DNA of 64,000 bases from Bacteroidaceae bacterium (lineage in GTDB: Bacteria; Bacteroidota; Bacteroidia; Bacteroidales; Bacteroidaceae): positions 27,149 to 91,148 of the forward strand of contig JAFYMW010000115.1 of assembly GCA_017548165.1 (NCBI GenBank), written 5' to 3'. The notes under the pieces are model-generated. The model did no database searches and was not told the origin of the DNA. It saw nothing but the letters and a program-made list of their open reading frames with translations. This document shows positions 27,130 through 36,093 of this stretch, piece by piece. A program made the translations under genes and the position numbers. Each line of letters begins with the position of its first letter. The first letter of the stretch is position 1.

Positions 27130-28299
27130 ATGTTGAGCAACATTCTTCTACTACTATTCTATCTCTTCGCACCAGCTGGTATATTGTTCATCTGCCGCAA
27201 GATTAGAATCTTCAACAAGATAGGCCCTGTGCTCACCTTATACCTACTGGGTGTCATCGTAGCCAACATTGGCATTTTCCCCTCAGAATCAAATGAGCAT
27301 GACAAACTTTTAAAATTTCAAAATTCTATCTCTGAAGTACTTGTTCCTTTAGCACTACCTATGATGCTCTTCGGTTGCAATTTCAAGAAATTCTCCTTGA
27401 GGAAATCACTGGGAGCGTTGGTCATAGGCATAACATCCGTCATGATATTTGTCATGATAGGATATATCGCCTTCCGAAACAATCTTGGAGAGGAGAGTAC
27501 CATAATGAGCGCTGCATTAACAGGTCAATATCTTGGCGGTGCTGCCAACCTTGCCGCCATCAAGCAGATGCTGGGACTAAGCACCGAAAATTTCATCATT
27601 CTCTCTACCTGTAACCTCATCGTTTCATTCTTCTACCTGATGTTCCTCATGGGTGGAGGGGTGAAACTGGCACGTAGAATAGTAGGCACTATAGCAAGTC
27701 AAGAACAGGCAGTGAACATCGCAGAATACACTGAAGAGAACCCCTACAAGGATTTCGGTAAAACAGAGAACCTTGTACAACTTGTCAAGATCCTCTTCGC
27801 CTCTATCATCGTCACGGGCATATCCGTCTATATTGGCACTCTTTGGGGTAATGAAGGCAATATTTCAATGATAGCACTGATACTATCCATTACCACCATC
27901 TCACTACTACTCACATGTTGGAAAGAGGTACGTTCCTGGGACAAGAGTTACGATTCCGGTATGTATCTTATTTATGTCTTTTGCCTTGTCATGGCCACTA
28001 TGGCCGATTTGAGTAGCATCGATTGGCAACAAAGCATACACGTACTCATCTTCCAAGCAATCATTATCTTCGGTTCATTATGTCTCACAGTGCTAATGGC
28101 AAAACTTTTTCGCATTGATGCCGACACAGCCGTCATCACATCCGACACACTCATCAACTCCCCTATTTGCGTACCAATGATTGCCGCCACTATGAAAAAT
28201 AAGGATGTCATAGTCACGGGTATAACCAATGGACTTGCGGGATATGCCATAGGTAACTACATCGGATTCCTTATGTTCAATTTATTGAATCATTTTTGA
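27130..28299 (+). CDS. DUF819 family membrane protein
   Basis: 389 residues with about ten or eleven hydrophobic helices. The DUF819 pattern is seen in GPVLTLYLLGVIVANIG, LPMMLFGCNFKKF, and the glycine-rich TGQYLGGAANLAAIKQML. A hydrophilic loop lies near 190-220. It is an inner-membrane protein of unknown function; by fold it is usually grouped with carboxylate or sodium symporter-like proteins. It starts 29 bases after the SLC13-type gene, so the two are probably cotranscribed. Confidence 0.82.
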   Translation: MLSNILLLLFYLFAPAGILFICRKIRIFNKIGPVLTLYLLGVIVANIGIFPSESNEHDKLLKFQNSISEVLVPLALPMMLFGCNFKKFSLRKSLGALVIGITSVMIFVMIGYIAFRNNLGEESTIMSAALTGQYLGGAANLAAIKQMLGLSTENFIILSTCNLIVSFFYLMFLMGGGVKLARRIVGTIASQEQAVNIAEYTEENPYKDFGKTENLVQLVKILFASIIVTGISVYIGTLWGNEGNISMIALILSITTISLLLTCWKEVRSWDKSYDSGMYLIYVFCLVMATMADLSSIDWQQSIHVLIFQAIIIFGSLCLTVLMAKLFRIDADTAVITSDTLINSPICVPMIAATMKNKDVIVTGITNGLAGYAIGNYIGFLMFNLLNHF

Positions 28300-28377
28300 T
28301 ATAGACTAGCAAGCAGAATATAGGAAATAACTCCAAACCAATAAGATATAATTTATAGAAATACCTACTGGTAATAA

Positions 28378-29001
28378 TCAAAAATCAAACTCCAATTGGG
28401 CACTATTGCCGAGTAGATTGAAAGTAAGACGGTGATAGGGAGTAGTGCCATACTGGTGGATGGCAGCACGATGTGAAGGAGAAGGATAACCCTTATTGCT
28501 ATCCCAATGGTATTGAGGATACTCTTCGTGAATTCGAAGCATGTATTCATCGCGATGGGTTTTAGCAAGGATAGAGGCTGCTGCTATGCTCATATACTTT
28601 GCATCACCCTTGACAATTGTGGTATGAGGTATATCTACATAAGGATAAAAACGATTACCGTCAACAATGATATTCTCTGGTCGCACAGTAAGTTTGTCCA
28701 AAGCACGATGCATGGCGATGATACTGGAGCGTAATATGTTTAATTGATCTATTTCCTTGTTGTCAACAGCCACCACTGCCCATGCGACAGCCTCCTTTTC
28801 TATGACAGAACGCAAAGCAGAGCGACGACGTTCTGTGAGTTGTTTGGAATCATTCAATGCCTGTGCCAGAACACTGTTACGCTCACAAATATCGGGAGGC
28901 AGTATCACTGCAGCAGCATATACAGGCCCTGCCAAACATCCACGCCCAGCCTCATCGCATCCAGCCTCGATACTTCCGACCTTGAAATATGGTTCTAACA
29001 T
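28378..29001 (-). CDS. rnhB: Ribonuclease HII
   Basis: 207 residues, normal length. AGCDEAGRGCLAGPVYAAAV supplies the catalytic D16-E17, and further conserved blocks are LNDSKQLTERRR and SIAAASILAKTHRD. It cuts RNA in RNA-DNA hybrids and removes single ribonucleotides. It lies downstream of the sulfatase on the same strand across 134 bases; no own promoter was recognised. Confidence 0.95.
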   Translation of the reverse strand: MLEPYFKVGSIEAGCDEAGRGCLAGPVYAAAVILPPDICERNSVLAQALNDSKQLTERRRSALRSVIEKEAVAWAVVAVDNKEIDQLNILRSSIIAMHRALDKLTVRPENIIVDGNRFYPYVDIPHTTIVKGDAKYMSIAAASILAKTHRDEYMLRIHEEYPQYHWDSNKGYPSPSHRAAIHQYGTTPYHRLTFNLLGNSAQLEFDF

Positions 29002-29135
29002 AAATATGGTAACTAGCGTTATCCCACTCTTAGGAAATCTGTTTTAATCTCAGGTAACTCTCAATCAGTAAACTAAAACAAGTCTGTCCTACCACCTTTT
29101 TAAAGCCTTTATTTTTTTGACTTTTAACTTTCCGC

Positions 29136-30782
29136 TTACTTAGGTAGCGTTATCTTAAATAATGGACTGTCTGTATGCTCCTTGCAGATGATGTCCACCA
29201 TCTTTGTCACAATATCAGGGTGCTGCGAAGCGAGGTCGTGATCTTCATGGATATCAGTAGCAAGATTGTATAGCGAGGGAATACCTGATTTTACAACAAG
29301 CTTCCAATCTCCCATACGTAGAGCCATCATATTTGTCTCGTGAAACTCCCAATATAGGAAGTCGTGCTTCTGCTGAATGGAATCATTACCAGTAAGTGTT
29401 GCGTTAAAAGAAATGCCATCATAACACTGTTGTTCAGAACTTGCCATCTTACTGTATTGTGCGCCATCCAGTCCGGCATAATCCATCAATGTGGGCATTA
29501 TATCGTAGAAAGCTAACAGATGGTCATTGACACTACCTGCAGGAACCCCAGGTCCCTTAGCAATGAATGGCACACGGATACCACCCTCATGCGTAGAACG
29601 CTTGGTCCCCTTAAGCATACCATCATGATTGAACCAAGCTGGATCTGCGCCTCCCTCCTCATGAGGACCATTGTCAGAAGTGAAGATAACGAGAGTATTC
29701 TCATCCAAACCCTTCTCTTTAAGTTTATCAAAAATCTCGCCGACCTGCGCATCCAATCGACTCACCATAGCAGCAAACTGCGCATGACGTGAGTAGTTGC
29801 GATAGTACCATGAGCCAAAGTTACCACCATAAGGACTATCCTGGCCTTGGAACCTATCAATGTATTTCGCCACAAGGCTATCGTTAGGTTGCCACAACTC
29901 TGCATGAGGCAAAGTATATGTAAATATACCCATAAAAGGCTGATTGGCAGTCTGACGATCAATCCAGTCTAGAGCATAGCGATGAATCAGGTCACTGGCA
30001 TATTGTTCGCGATTCTCATAATCTTTGTGACCAGAAGCAACATCCTTGTGGAGGATGTTCTGTTTCAAAGTATCCACCACCACATGCTTATCGCCATACT
30101 TTTCGGGGTCATAACGATTGAGGAAGTTTGGATAGTAGGTATGAGCTTGAAATTGACAGATATAGCCATAATAGCAGTCAACACCACGCACATTGGGCAA
30201 CGACGCACTACTGCTTACCTGACTCTGCGACGTATCGGTATTACCATTTGCATCCAGTTTGTACACATTAGGATATTCCATATTATAATATCCACCTGCC
30301 CACTTACCAAACATACCTGTGGTGTACCCAGCCTGCTTCATCAGTTCTGGAATAATCTTGTGAGTATTGAGATATGGTTCCTGACCAATAAGAATATAGT
30401 CGCTATTGCTACCGAATGCATTTGGACGAAGGGCACTGCGCCAGTACTCGCGATTGCCACGCACATGAGTGTGTCCAGTATGCTGACCTGTCATGAAGGA
30501 TGCACGAGAGGGAGCGCTGACTGGACTACCAGCATATGCTTGCGTGAATCGCATACCCTGCTGTGCCATACGATCAAGGTTGGGAGTCTCGATTCGTTGC
30601 TGCCCATAGCAACCAAGGTCGCCATACCCCATGTCGTCACACATTATAAAAATAATATTGGGACGTTGGAAACTAGTAGCGCTGCCTACAGAATTATCGT
30701 TACCTACTGCTGTGGCCGAAGCGAATGTTGGCATCAGTCCGATGGCGGCCATAAGGATTTGCTTTGCTCTTGTTATAATCAT
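29136..30782 (-). CDS. Sulfatase (arylsulfatase family), serine-type active site
   Basis: 548 residues. A signal peptide (about 1-24, ending ASATA) sends it to the periplasm. CDDMGYGDLGCYG holds the metal ligands D49 and D50. The maturation motif is S89-A-P-S-R93 in SPVSAPSRASFMTGQHTGHT, so the formylglycine precursor is Ser, requiring an anaerobic radical-SAM maturase (anSME). Later sulfatase blocks are FTSDNGPHEEGG and KGTKRSTHEGGIRVP. Likely removes sulfate from host or plant glycans; the substrate is unknown. No SusC/SusD pair, maturase or other glycan gene lies next to it. The plus-strand ORF across its 5' half is a shadow. Confidence 0.92.
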   Translation of the reverse strand: MIITRAKQILMAAIGLMPTFASATAVGNDNSVGSATSFQRPNIIFIMCDDMGYGDLGCYGQQRIETPNLDRMAQQGMRFTQAYAGSPVSAPSRASFMTGQHTGHTHVRGNREYWRSALRPNAFGSNSDYILIGQEPYLNTHKIIPELMKQAGYTTGMFGKWAGGYYNMEYPNVYKLDANGNTDTSQSQVSSSASLPNVRGVDCYYGYICQFQAHTYYPNFLNRYDPEKYGDKHVVVDTLKQNILHKDVASGHKDYENREQYASDLIHRYALDWIDRQTANQPFMGIFTYTLPHAELWQPNDSLVAKYIDRFQGQDSPYGGNFGSWYYRNYSRHAQFAAMVSRLDAQVGEIFDKLKEKGLDENTLVIFTSDNGPHEEGGADPAWFNHDGMLKGTKRSTHEGGIRVPFIAKGPGVPAGSVNDHLLAFYDIMPTLMDYAGLDGAQYSKMASSEQQCYDGISFNATLTGNDSIQQKHDFLYWEFHETNMMALRMGDWKLVVKSGIPSLYNLATDIHEDHDLASQHPDIVTKMVDIICKEHTDSPLFKITLPK

Positions 30783-30825
30783 AGGAGGGTATGATGTATG
30801 TGATATATAATCGTGTTATCGCTCA

Positions 30826-30857
30826 CAAATTTAGCCATTATATTGTTTCATAGCAAA
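30826..30857 (-). promoter_or_regulatory. Promoter of the sulfatase gene
   Basis: Minus-strand TTTG (complement of 30854-30857), 20-bp spacer, TAAATTTG (complement of 30826-30833); leader about 37 bases. Confidence 0.75.
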
Positions 30858-30929
30858 CTTTTCTCTTAGAATTTGCTCTGATCTTGCTCTTTATCATGCC
30901 TTCACTGGCACCCCTTTAGCACCCTAACA

Positions 30930-30978
30930 CACAAATACAAAAGGTGTTAACTGTTGAATCTAAAACAGTTAACACCTT
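30930..30978 (-). terminator. Terminator of tRNA-Leu
   Basis: A perfect 15-bp stem (30941-30955 with 30964-30978, 8-nt loop), with TTTTGTATTTG following on the minus strand, right after the tRNA gene. Confidence 0.85.
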
Positions 30979-30987
30979 CCTCTATTG

Positions 30988-31072
30988 TGCCCGGAACGGG
31001 ACTCGAACCCGTACGACCGCAATGGTCAAGGGATTTTAAGTCCCTCGTGTCTACCGATTCCACCATCTGGGC
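30988..31072 (-). tRNA. tRNA-Leu (anticodon UAA)
   Basis: An 85-base cloverleaf with the long variable arm of class II tRNAs. The anticodon loop is CTTAAAA, giving UAA. The D arm has GGTAGACAC and the T arm GGGTTCGAGTCCC. The 3' CCA is not encoded (the discriminator A is followed by CAA). The acceptor stem GCCCAGA/TCCGGGC has one A.C mismatch at the fifth pair. Confidence 0.95.
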
Positions 31073-31123
31073 GCAATGTATGTTTTGCTCTGTGACCACA
31101 ACGAATTGGGGCATTGAGCGGTG

Positions 31124-31131
31124 CAAAGATA
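31124..31131 (-). promoter_or_regulatory. Putative -7 box of tRNA-Leu
   Basis: Minus-strand TATCTTTG, about 50 bases before the mature 5' end; no clear -33 element. Confidence 0.5.
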
Positions 31132-31194
31132 TGAATATTTAACGAAACGAAAGGTATGTTTGGACGAAAATATTCGGTTTGCGCTATGTTTTTG

Positions 31195-31755
31195 TTAATG
31201 GATGTTCTGCTCAAGAGCTTTTTTATAACATTCGCGACATAGAGGTTCGTATTCCATTTTTTCGCCTAATAGAACTTGTTTATCGACATCGACCAAACGG
31301 TGACTCACATATGCCAATGCACCACAATGCACACATATGGCATGCACCTTACTCACCTCGTCTGCCACAGCAAGAAGTCGGGGCATAGGACCAAAAGGCT
31401 GCCCTTTGAAATCGAGGTCAAGTCCTGCCACTATGACACGAACACCTTGATTGGCCAAAATGTTGCACACTTCAACGATATTATCGTCAAAAAACTGAGC
31501 TTCATCTATACCAATAACATCATATCCTTCTGCCATCAACAGGATGCTTGAACTAGAATCAACAGGAGTACTTGGAATGCTATTGCCTTCATGACTCACC
31601 ACCTCCTCCTCGCTATAACGCACATCCATGGCTGGTTTAAATATTTCTACCTTTTGCCTCGCGAAAATAGCACGTTTCATGCGGCGGATTAACTCTTCTG
31701 TCTTACCAGAGAACATCGAACCACATATAACCTCGATACGCCCACAGCGCTTCAT
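31195..31755 (-). CDS. tdk: Thymidine kinase
   Basis: About 186 residues from the ATG at 31755 ([19 protein letters not shown]). The P-loop GSMFSGKT, the DEAQFFDD motif and a C-terminal zinc site (CVHCGA ... CRECYKK) mark a type II thymidine kinase, which salvages thymidine to dTMP. An in-frame ATG at 31785 would add ten residues, but it lies 5 bases from a TACCTTTG box, while the 31755 ATG is preceded by a GGAGAG ribosome-binding site, so the shorter form is preferred. Confidence 0.93.
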   Translation of the reverse strand: MKRCGRIEVICGSMFSGKTEELIRRMKRAIFARQKVEIFKPAMDVRYSEEEVVSHEGNSIPSTPVDSSSSILLMAEGYDVIGIDEAQFFDDNIVEVCNILANQGVRVIVAGLDLDFKGQPFGPMPRLLAVADEVSKVHAICVHCGALAYVSHRLVDVDKQVLLGEKMEYEPLCRECYKKALEQNIH

Positions 31756-31790
31756 CTCTCCACTATTATCGGTAACATGTTTCATGTTGA

Positions 31791-31798
31791 CAAAGGTA
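31791..31798 (-). promoter_or_regulatory. Putative -7 box of tdk
   Basis: Minus-strand TACCTTTG, about 35 bases before the preferred start at 31755; -33 not clear. Confidence 0.5.
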
Positions 31799-31892
31799 CA
31801 AATTATATTAATCGCAAGGCATGGGCTGTTAAGAAATATAGCAGAAAAGCGAAATTCACATCAGCGCATTATGGGATTTCAAATATTATGCT

Positions 31893-31900
31893 TAAATTTG
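31893..31900 (+). promoter_or_regulatory. Putative -7 box of rsmI
   Basis: TAAATTTG 37 bases before the rsmI ATG; no clear -33 element. Confidence 0.45.
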
Positions 31901-31937
31901 TGCACACAAAGAAATATAAAATCCATCAAGGAGAGAA

Positions 31938-32690
31938 ATGGGAACATTGTATTTGATACCGACACCTGTCGGAAATCTGGAAGACATCACAGCACGAGCT
32001 TTAAGAATATTGCGCGAATGCGACTTGATATTAGCGGAAGACACACGCACAAGTGGCAATTTACTGAAGCATTTTGACATACACAAACCCATGCTCTCGT
32101 ATCATAAGTTCAACGAGCACCAAACCGTTGTAAAAGTAGTAGAGCGCCTTATGGCTGGCGAGAATATTGCCGTGGTAAGTGATGCCGGAACACCAGGTAT
32201 TAGCGATCCAGGGTTTCTCGTTGCTCGCGAAGCAATAAAAGCAGGAATCGAAGTAATTACACTACCCGGAGCCACAGCCTTTGTACCTGCATTGGTAAGT
32301 AGTGGACTACCTTGCGACCGTTTCTGCTTCGAGGGTTTCCTTCCCCAAAAGAAAGGCAGGCAGACACGCCTTGAGGCATTGAGCAATGAGAGTCGTACTA
32401 TGATATTCTACGAAAGCCCACATCGTGTGGTGAAAGCCTTACAACAATTTATTGAGGTCTTTGGTAAGGAACGACAATGCAGTGCATGCCGTGAAATAAG
32501 CAAATTACACGAAGAGAGTGTCCGTGGCACCTTAGAAGAAGTCTTAACGCACTTCACTGAAACAGAACCACGCGGTGAATTCGTCCTTGTAGTAGCTGGT
32601 TGCAACGAGACATGCGCTACCATTTCGCCTTTAGAAGTACAGGAAGAGAAAGAAAAACATTTCAGCAAATACCGCAACAAACAAAAATAA
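31938..32690 (+). CDS. rsmI: 16S rRNA (cytidine(1402)-2'-O)-methyltransferase RsmI
   Basis: 250 residues. LYLIPTPVGNLEDITARAL, LAEDTRTSGNLLKH, VSDAGTPGISDPGF and LPGATAFVPALVSSGLP are the four signature blocks of the tetrapyrrole-methylase-like fold of RsmI. It 2'-O-methylates C1402 of 16S rRNA near the P site. The C-terminus is shorter than in E. coli (about 286). It starts a plus-strand run that may continue through the coiled-coil lipoprotein (9-base gap) and hflX. Confidence 0.95.
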   Translation: MGTLYLIPTPVGNLEDITARALRILRECDLILAEDTRTSGNLLKHFDIHKPMLSYHKFNEHQTVVKVVERLMAGENIAVVSDAGTPGISDPGFLVAREAIKAGIEVITLPGATAFVPALVSSGLPCDRFCFEGFLPQKKGRQTRLEALSNESRTMIFYESPHRVVKALQQFIEVFGKERQCSACREISKLHEESVRGTLEEVLTHFTETEPRGEFVLVVAGCNETCATISPLEVQEEKEKHFSKYRNKQK

Positions 32691-32699
32691 CACTAAGAT

Positions 32700-33551
32700 A
32701 TGAAGAAGATTATCATCATCGCAGCAGGTATCATCATGATGAGTGCCTGCCAAAACCAGAACGAAGGCAACGACCGCCTACAGCAACAGGTGGATTCCTT
32801 GCAGGCTATAGTTGACAATAAGGATGCTGAACTGAATGATATCATCGTCACTATGACCGAGGTACAAACTGGTATACGTCGCATAGCAGAAGCCGAAGGA
32901 CGTGTTACCGTGGCCGACGGTAACAAAGAAAGCGCTTCACAGAGAGAAATCATCCGCGACAACATGCAGTATATCTGCGAAGCAATGCAACAGAATCGCG
33001 ATTTGCTGGCACAACTACGCGAGAAACTTAATGCCAGTCGTTTCAAGGGGGACAAACTAAAGGCATTGGTCGATGGTTTGCAGACACAGGTAGAAGAGCA
33101 AAATTATCGCATACAAGAATTGCAAGCCTCGTTGGCAGAGAAAGATTCTACCATCGTGGCACAGATTGTGCGCATTGACTCACTTAACAAGAGCGTTGGT
33201 GAACTTTCCGAGCAGAACGCACAACAAAGCACTACTCTGGCACAGCAGGACAAGCAACTAAACACAGCATGGTTTGTTTATGGTACCAAGGCTGAACTTA
33301 AAGAACAGGGCATCCTCAAAGATGGAGAAGTTTTGAAGGACAGACAGTTCAACAAAGATTACTTCACCGAAATTGACATCCGCAACATGAAGGATATCAA
33401 GACCTATAGCAAATCGGCACGCATACTTACCACCCATCCCGAAGATAGTTATTTGCTAACACGTGACGGCAACGGAGAATACGAACTACATATCTCCAAC
33501 CCCAGCCGTTTCTGGAGTGTAAGCAAATATCTGGTGATGCAGGTAAAGTAA
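32700..33551 (+). CDS. Coiled-coil lipoprotein, Bacteroidetes-type hypothetical
   Basis: 283 residues. The lipobox MSAC places the lipidated Cys at residue 17. From about 25 to 195 the sequence is rich in heptads (RLQQQVDSLQAIVDNKDAEL; VEEQNYRIQELQASLAEKDS), predicting a long coiled coil. The last 85 residues form a compact domain with WFVYGTKAELKEQGIL and a strand-rich end (ARILTTHPEDSYLL ... LHISNPSRFWSVSKYLVMQV). The function is unknown; the form suggests an envelope spacer or scaffold. It sits 9 bases after rsmI and 10 bases before hflX. Confidence 0.75.
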   Translation: MKKIIIIAAGIIMMSACQNQNEGNDRLQQQVDSLQAIVDNKDAELNDIIVTMTEVQTGIRRIAEAEGRVTVADGNKESASQREIIRDNMQYICEAMQQNRDLLAQLREKLNASRFKGDKLKALVDGLQTQVEEQNYRIQELQASLAEKDSTIVAQIVRIDSLNKSVGELSEQNAQQSTTLAQQDKQLNTAWFVYGTKAELKEQGILKDGEVLKDRQFNKDYFTEIDIRNMKDIKTYSKSARILTTHPEDSYLLTRDGNGEYELHISNPSRFWSVSKYLVMQVK

Positions 33552-33561
33552 CCTTTATACA

Positions 33562-34887
33562 ATGAAGACAACAAGAAGCAAATACTACAACTCATCACGC
33601 TCAAGCCTGCCTTTTGAAGATGGAATGGGCAAGGTACAACACAGTGACATTGTCGGAGAAAGCGAAGAAACCGCCATCCTGGTGGGTATCATCACACCAC
33701 AACAAAATGAGCGCAAGACTAAGGAATATCTCGACGAACTGGAATTCCTTGCAGAAACAGCAGGAGCTCGCACGGTAAAACGTTTCACTCAGCGCCTCAA
33801 CGGTCCTTCTAGCGTAACCTATCTTGGTATAGGCAAACTACAGGAAATCCGCCAATGGATAGAGGCCGAGGAAGATGCAGAGCGCTATGTATCCATGGTT
33901 ATCTTCGACGACGAACTCTCTGCCAAACAATTGCGCAATATTGAAAAAGAGCTTAAGGTGAAGGTGCTTGACAGAACTTCTCTGATTTTGGATATCTTTG
34001 CTATGCGTGCACAGACTGCCAATGCCAAGACACAGGTGGAATTGGCGCAATATCGATATATGCTCCCTCGCCTGCAACGTTTGTGGACTCACCTCGAGCG
34101 CCAAGGTGGTGGCTCGGGTAGTGGCGGTGGCAAAGGTTCGGTAGGTTTGCGTGGTCCTGGTGAAACACAGTTGGAGATGGACCGCCGTATCATCCTAAAC
34201 CGCATGTCCCTACTCAAACAACGTCTTGCAGAAATAGACAAGCAGAAAACCACACAACGTAGCAATCGTGGCCGCATGATTCGTGTGGCATTGGTGGGAT
34301 ATACCAACGTGGGCAAGTCAACCTTAATGAACCTTCTTTCCAAAAGCGAGGTATTTGCCGAAAACAAACTTTTTGCCACCCTTGACACCACTGTGCGCAA
34401 AGTCATCGTAGACAATCTGCCCTTCCTGCTCTCAGATACGGTAGGATTCATACGTAAATTGCCCCATGACCTTGTTGATTCGTTCAAAAGTACTCTTGAC
34501 GAAGTACGTGAAGCAGACTTATTACTCCATGTCGTAGACATCTCGCATCCAGAATTTGAAGACCAGATAAAGGTGGTTGAGAAAACTCTCGCCGACTTAG
34601 GATGTGCAGAAAAGCCTTCTATGATTATCTTCAACAAGGTGGATGCCTACACATGGGTCGAGAAAGATGAGGATGACCTTACTCCTGCCACAAAAGAAAA
34701 CATCTCGCTTGACGATCTCATACACACCTGGATGACCCGTCTTTCTGGCGAGTGTCTTTTCATCTCCGCTTTGGAAAAGACTGGTTACGACACATTACGC
34801 CAAGTGCTTTACAACAAGGTGCGTGAGATGCATGTACAGAAATACCCCTACAACGATTTCCTCTTCGAGCATTACGAGGAAGAGTAG
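33562..34887 (+). CDS. hflX: GTPase HflX
   Basis: 441 residues. The N-terminal HflX domain is followed by a glycine-rich loop (GGGSGSGGGKGSVGLRGPGE), GPGETQLE (198-205), then the GTPase domain with GYTNVGKS (246-253), DTVGF and FNKVD. It binds stalled or heat-damaged 50S/70S ribosomes and splits them. The start at 33562 (MKTTRSKYY) follows 10 bases after the lipoprotein gene, with no promoter between. Confidence 0.95.
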   Translation: MKTTRSKYYNSSRSSLPFEDGMGKVQHSDIVGESEETAILVGIITPQQNERKTKEYLDELEFLAETAGARTVKRFTQRLNGPSSVTYLGIGKLQEIRQWIEAEEDAERYVSMVIFDDELSAKQLRNIEKELKVKVLDRTSLILDIFAMRAQTANAKTQVELAQYRYMLPRLQRLWTHLERQGGGSGSGGGKGSVGLRGPGETQLEMDRRIILNRMSLLKQRLAEIDKQKTTQRSNRGRMIRVALVGYTNVGKSTLMNLLSKSEVFAENKLFATLDTTVRKVIVDNLPFLLSDTVGFIRKLPHDLVDSFKSTLDEVREADLLLHVVDISHPEFEDQIKVVEKTLADLGCAEKPSMIIFNKVDAYTWVEKDEDDLTPATKENISLDDLIHTWMTRLSGECLFISALEKTGYDTLRQVLYNKVREMHVQKYPYNDFLFEHYEEE

Positions 34888-34974
34888 CATGAATGATGAC
34901 ACTCATCAATAGCACATTCCCTCCCCTATCTTGAGAATACAAAACTAACATTCTAGGTTCTAATCACTATATTA

Positions 34975-36087
34975 ATGAAGAACACTGAACAAAAAACTCA
35001 TTCTGGCGAACAATCTTTTTTTGCAGAAAGGATTACTTTTGACCGTTTTGTTCGCGGTTTGCTGATACTGATGGGTGGAGTGGCAGCATACTACCTGCTG
35101 GATGTATTGAGTAACGTATTGTTACCATTCTTCCTGGCATGGCTGATTGCATATTTATTGTATCCACTGATAACGTTCTTGGAAAAGAAGTGTCGCATAC
35201 GTTTCCGCATTCTGAGTATTGTGGTGGCATTAGCCTTAATCTTTGGTATACTCACAGCATTGGTGGTTTTTACCGTACCTCCTGCCATTAGGCAAATGGG
35301 ACGCTTATCGGACGACCTCATCCTATATGCCACTACATATCTCTCGGACACAGACATTCCCAACAAATTACTTTACTTGGTAAAAGATTTTGATAGCAAC
35401 ACCATCATAAAACTCTTTCAGAACGACGAAGTGATGGATGCTATAAAAACTGCGATTCATCAGTTTTGGACTCTAATATCTGGTACGATAAATGTGGCAT
35501 GGATACTGATGGGAATAATGATGACGGTACTATATCTGATATTCCTACTGATTGATTATGAAAACATCAATACCAATTGGATACAGATTGTACCAAGTGC
35601 CTATCGCAAGAAGGCTTTAAGTCTAACTACAGATATGAAACATGAGTTGAATGCCTATTTCCGTGGACAAGCCACGGTGGCATTGTTGGTAGGCATATTG
35701 TTCAGCATCGGTTTTATTATTATCGACTTCCCTATGGCTATTGGATTGGGATTGTTCATCGGGCTTCTCAATATGGTACCATATGCTCAAACATTCGGTT
35801 TCATACCCACCATAATATTGGGACTACTCAAAGCCAACGATACAGGACAGAGTTTTTGGATTATTGCCTTGATGACGATTGCTGTATTCTGTGTGGTACA
35901 AGCCATACAAGATTTGATTCTTGTGCCTAAGATAATGGGTAAAACCATGGGACTGAAACCAGCTATTATCCTACTATCACTCTCCATATGGGGCACGCTC
36001 TTGGGTGTCGTAGGCTTTATTATAGCCCTGCCCTTGACCACATTGGCATGGTCATACTATAAAAGATATATCCTGAAGGAAGAATAG
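34975..36087 (+). CDS. AI-2E family transporter (PF01594-type)
   Basis: 370 residues with about eight hydrophobic helices: a pair near 27-60 (LLILMGGVAAYYLLDVLSNV), one near 70-95, and a dense group from 175 on. The pattern FFLAWLIAYLLYPLITFLEKK and later GLGLFIGLLNMVPYAQTFGF with LVPKIMGKTMGLKP are hallmarks of the family. Members export AI-2 or act as sodium/proton antiporters; the substrate here is unknown. It is 87 bases after hflX and 6 bases before the M15 peptidase gene. Confidence 0.9.
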   Translation: MKNTEQKTHSGEQSFFAERITFDRFVRGLLILMGGVAAYYLLDVLSNVLLPFFLAWLIAYLLYPLITFLEKKCRIRFRILSIVVALALIFGILTALVVFTVPPAIRQMGRLSDDLILYATTYLSDTDIPNKLLYLVKDFDSNTIIKLFQNDEVMDAIKTAIHQFWTLISGTINVAWILMGIMMTVLYLIFLLIDYENINTNWIQIVPSAYRKKALSLTTDMKHELNAYFRGQATVALLVGILFSIGFIIIDFPMAIGLGLFIGLLNMVPYAQTFGFIPTIILGLLKANDTGQSFWIIALMTIAVFCVVQAIQDLILVPKIMGKTMGLKPAIILLSLSIWGTLLGVVGFIIALPLTTLAWSYYKRYILKEE

Positions 36088-36093
36088 AACACC

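Noticed and set aside
29085-29101. GTCCTACCACCTTTTT, similar to the right arm of the RelA/SpoT terminator
   Set aside because: No complementary left arm is nearby, so it cannot form the hairpin; the likeness may be chance.
29982-30794. 270-residue plus-strand ORF opposite the sulfatase
   Set aside because: It covers the sulfatase active-site region on the other strand, is Ile/Thr/His-rich, and has no promoter or ribosome-binding site.
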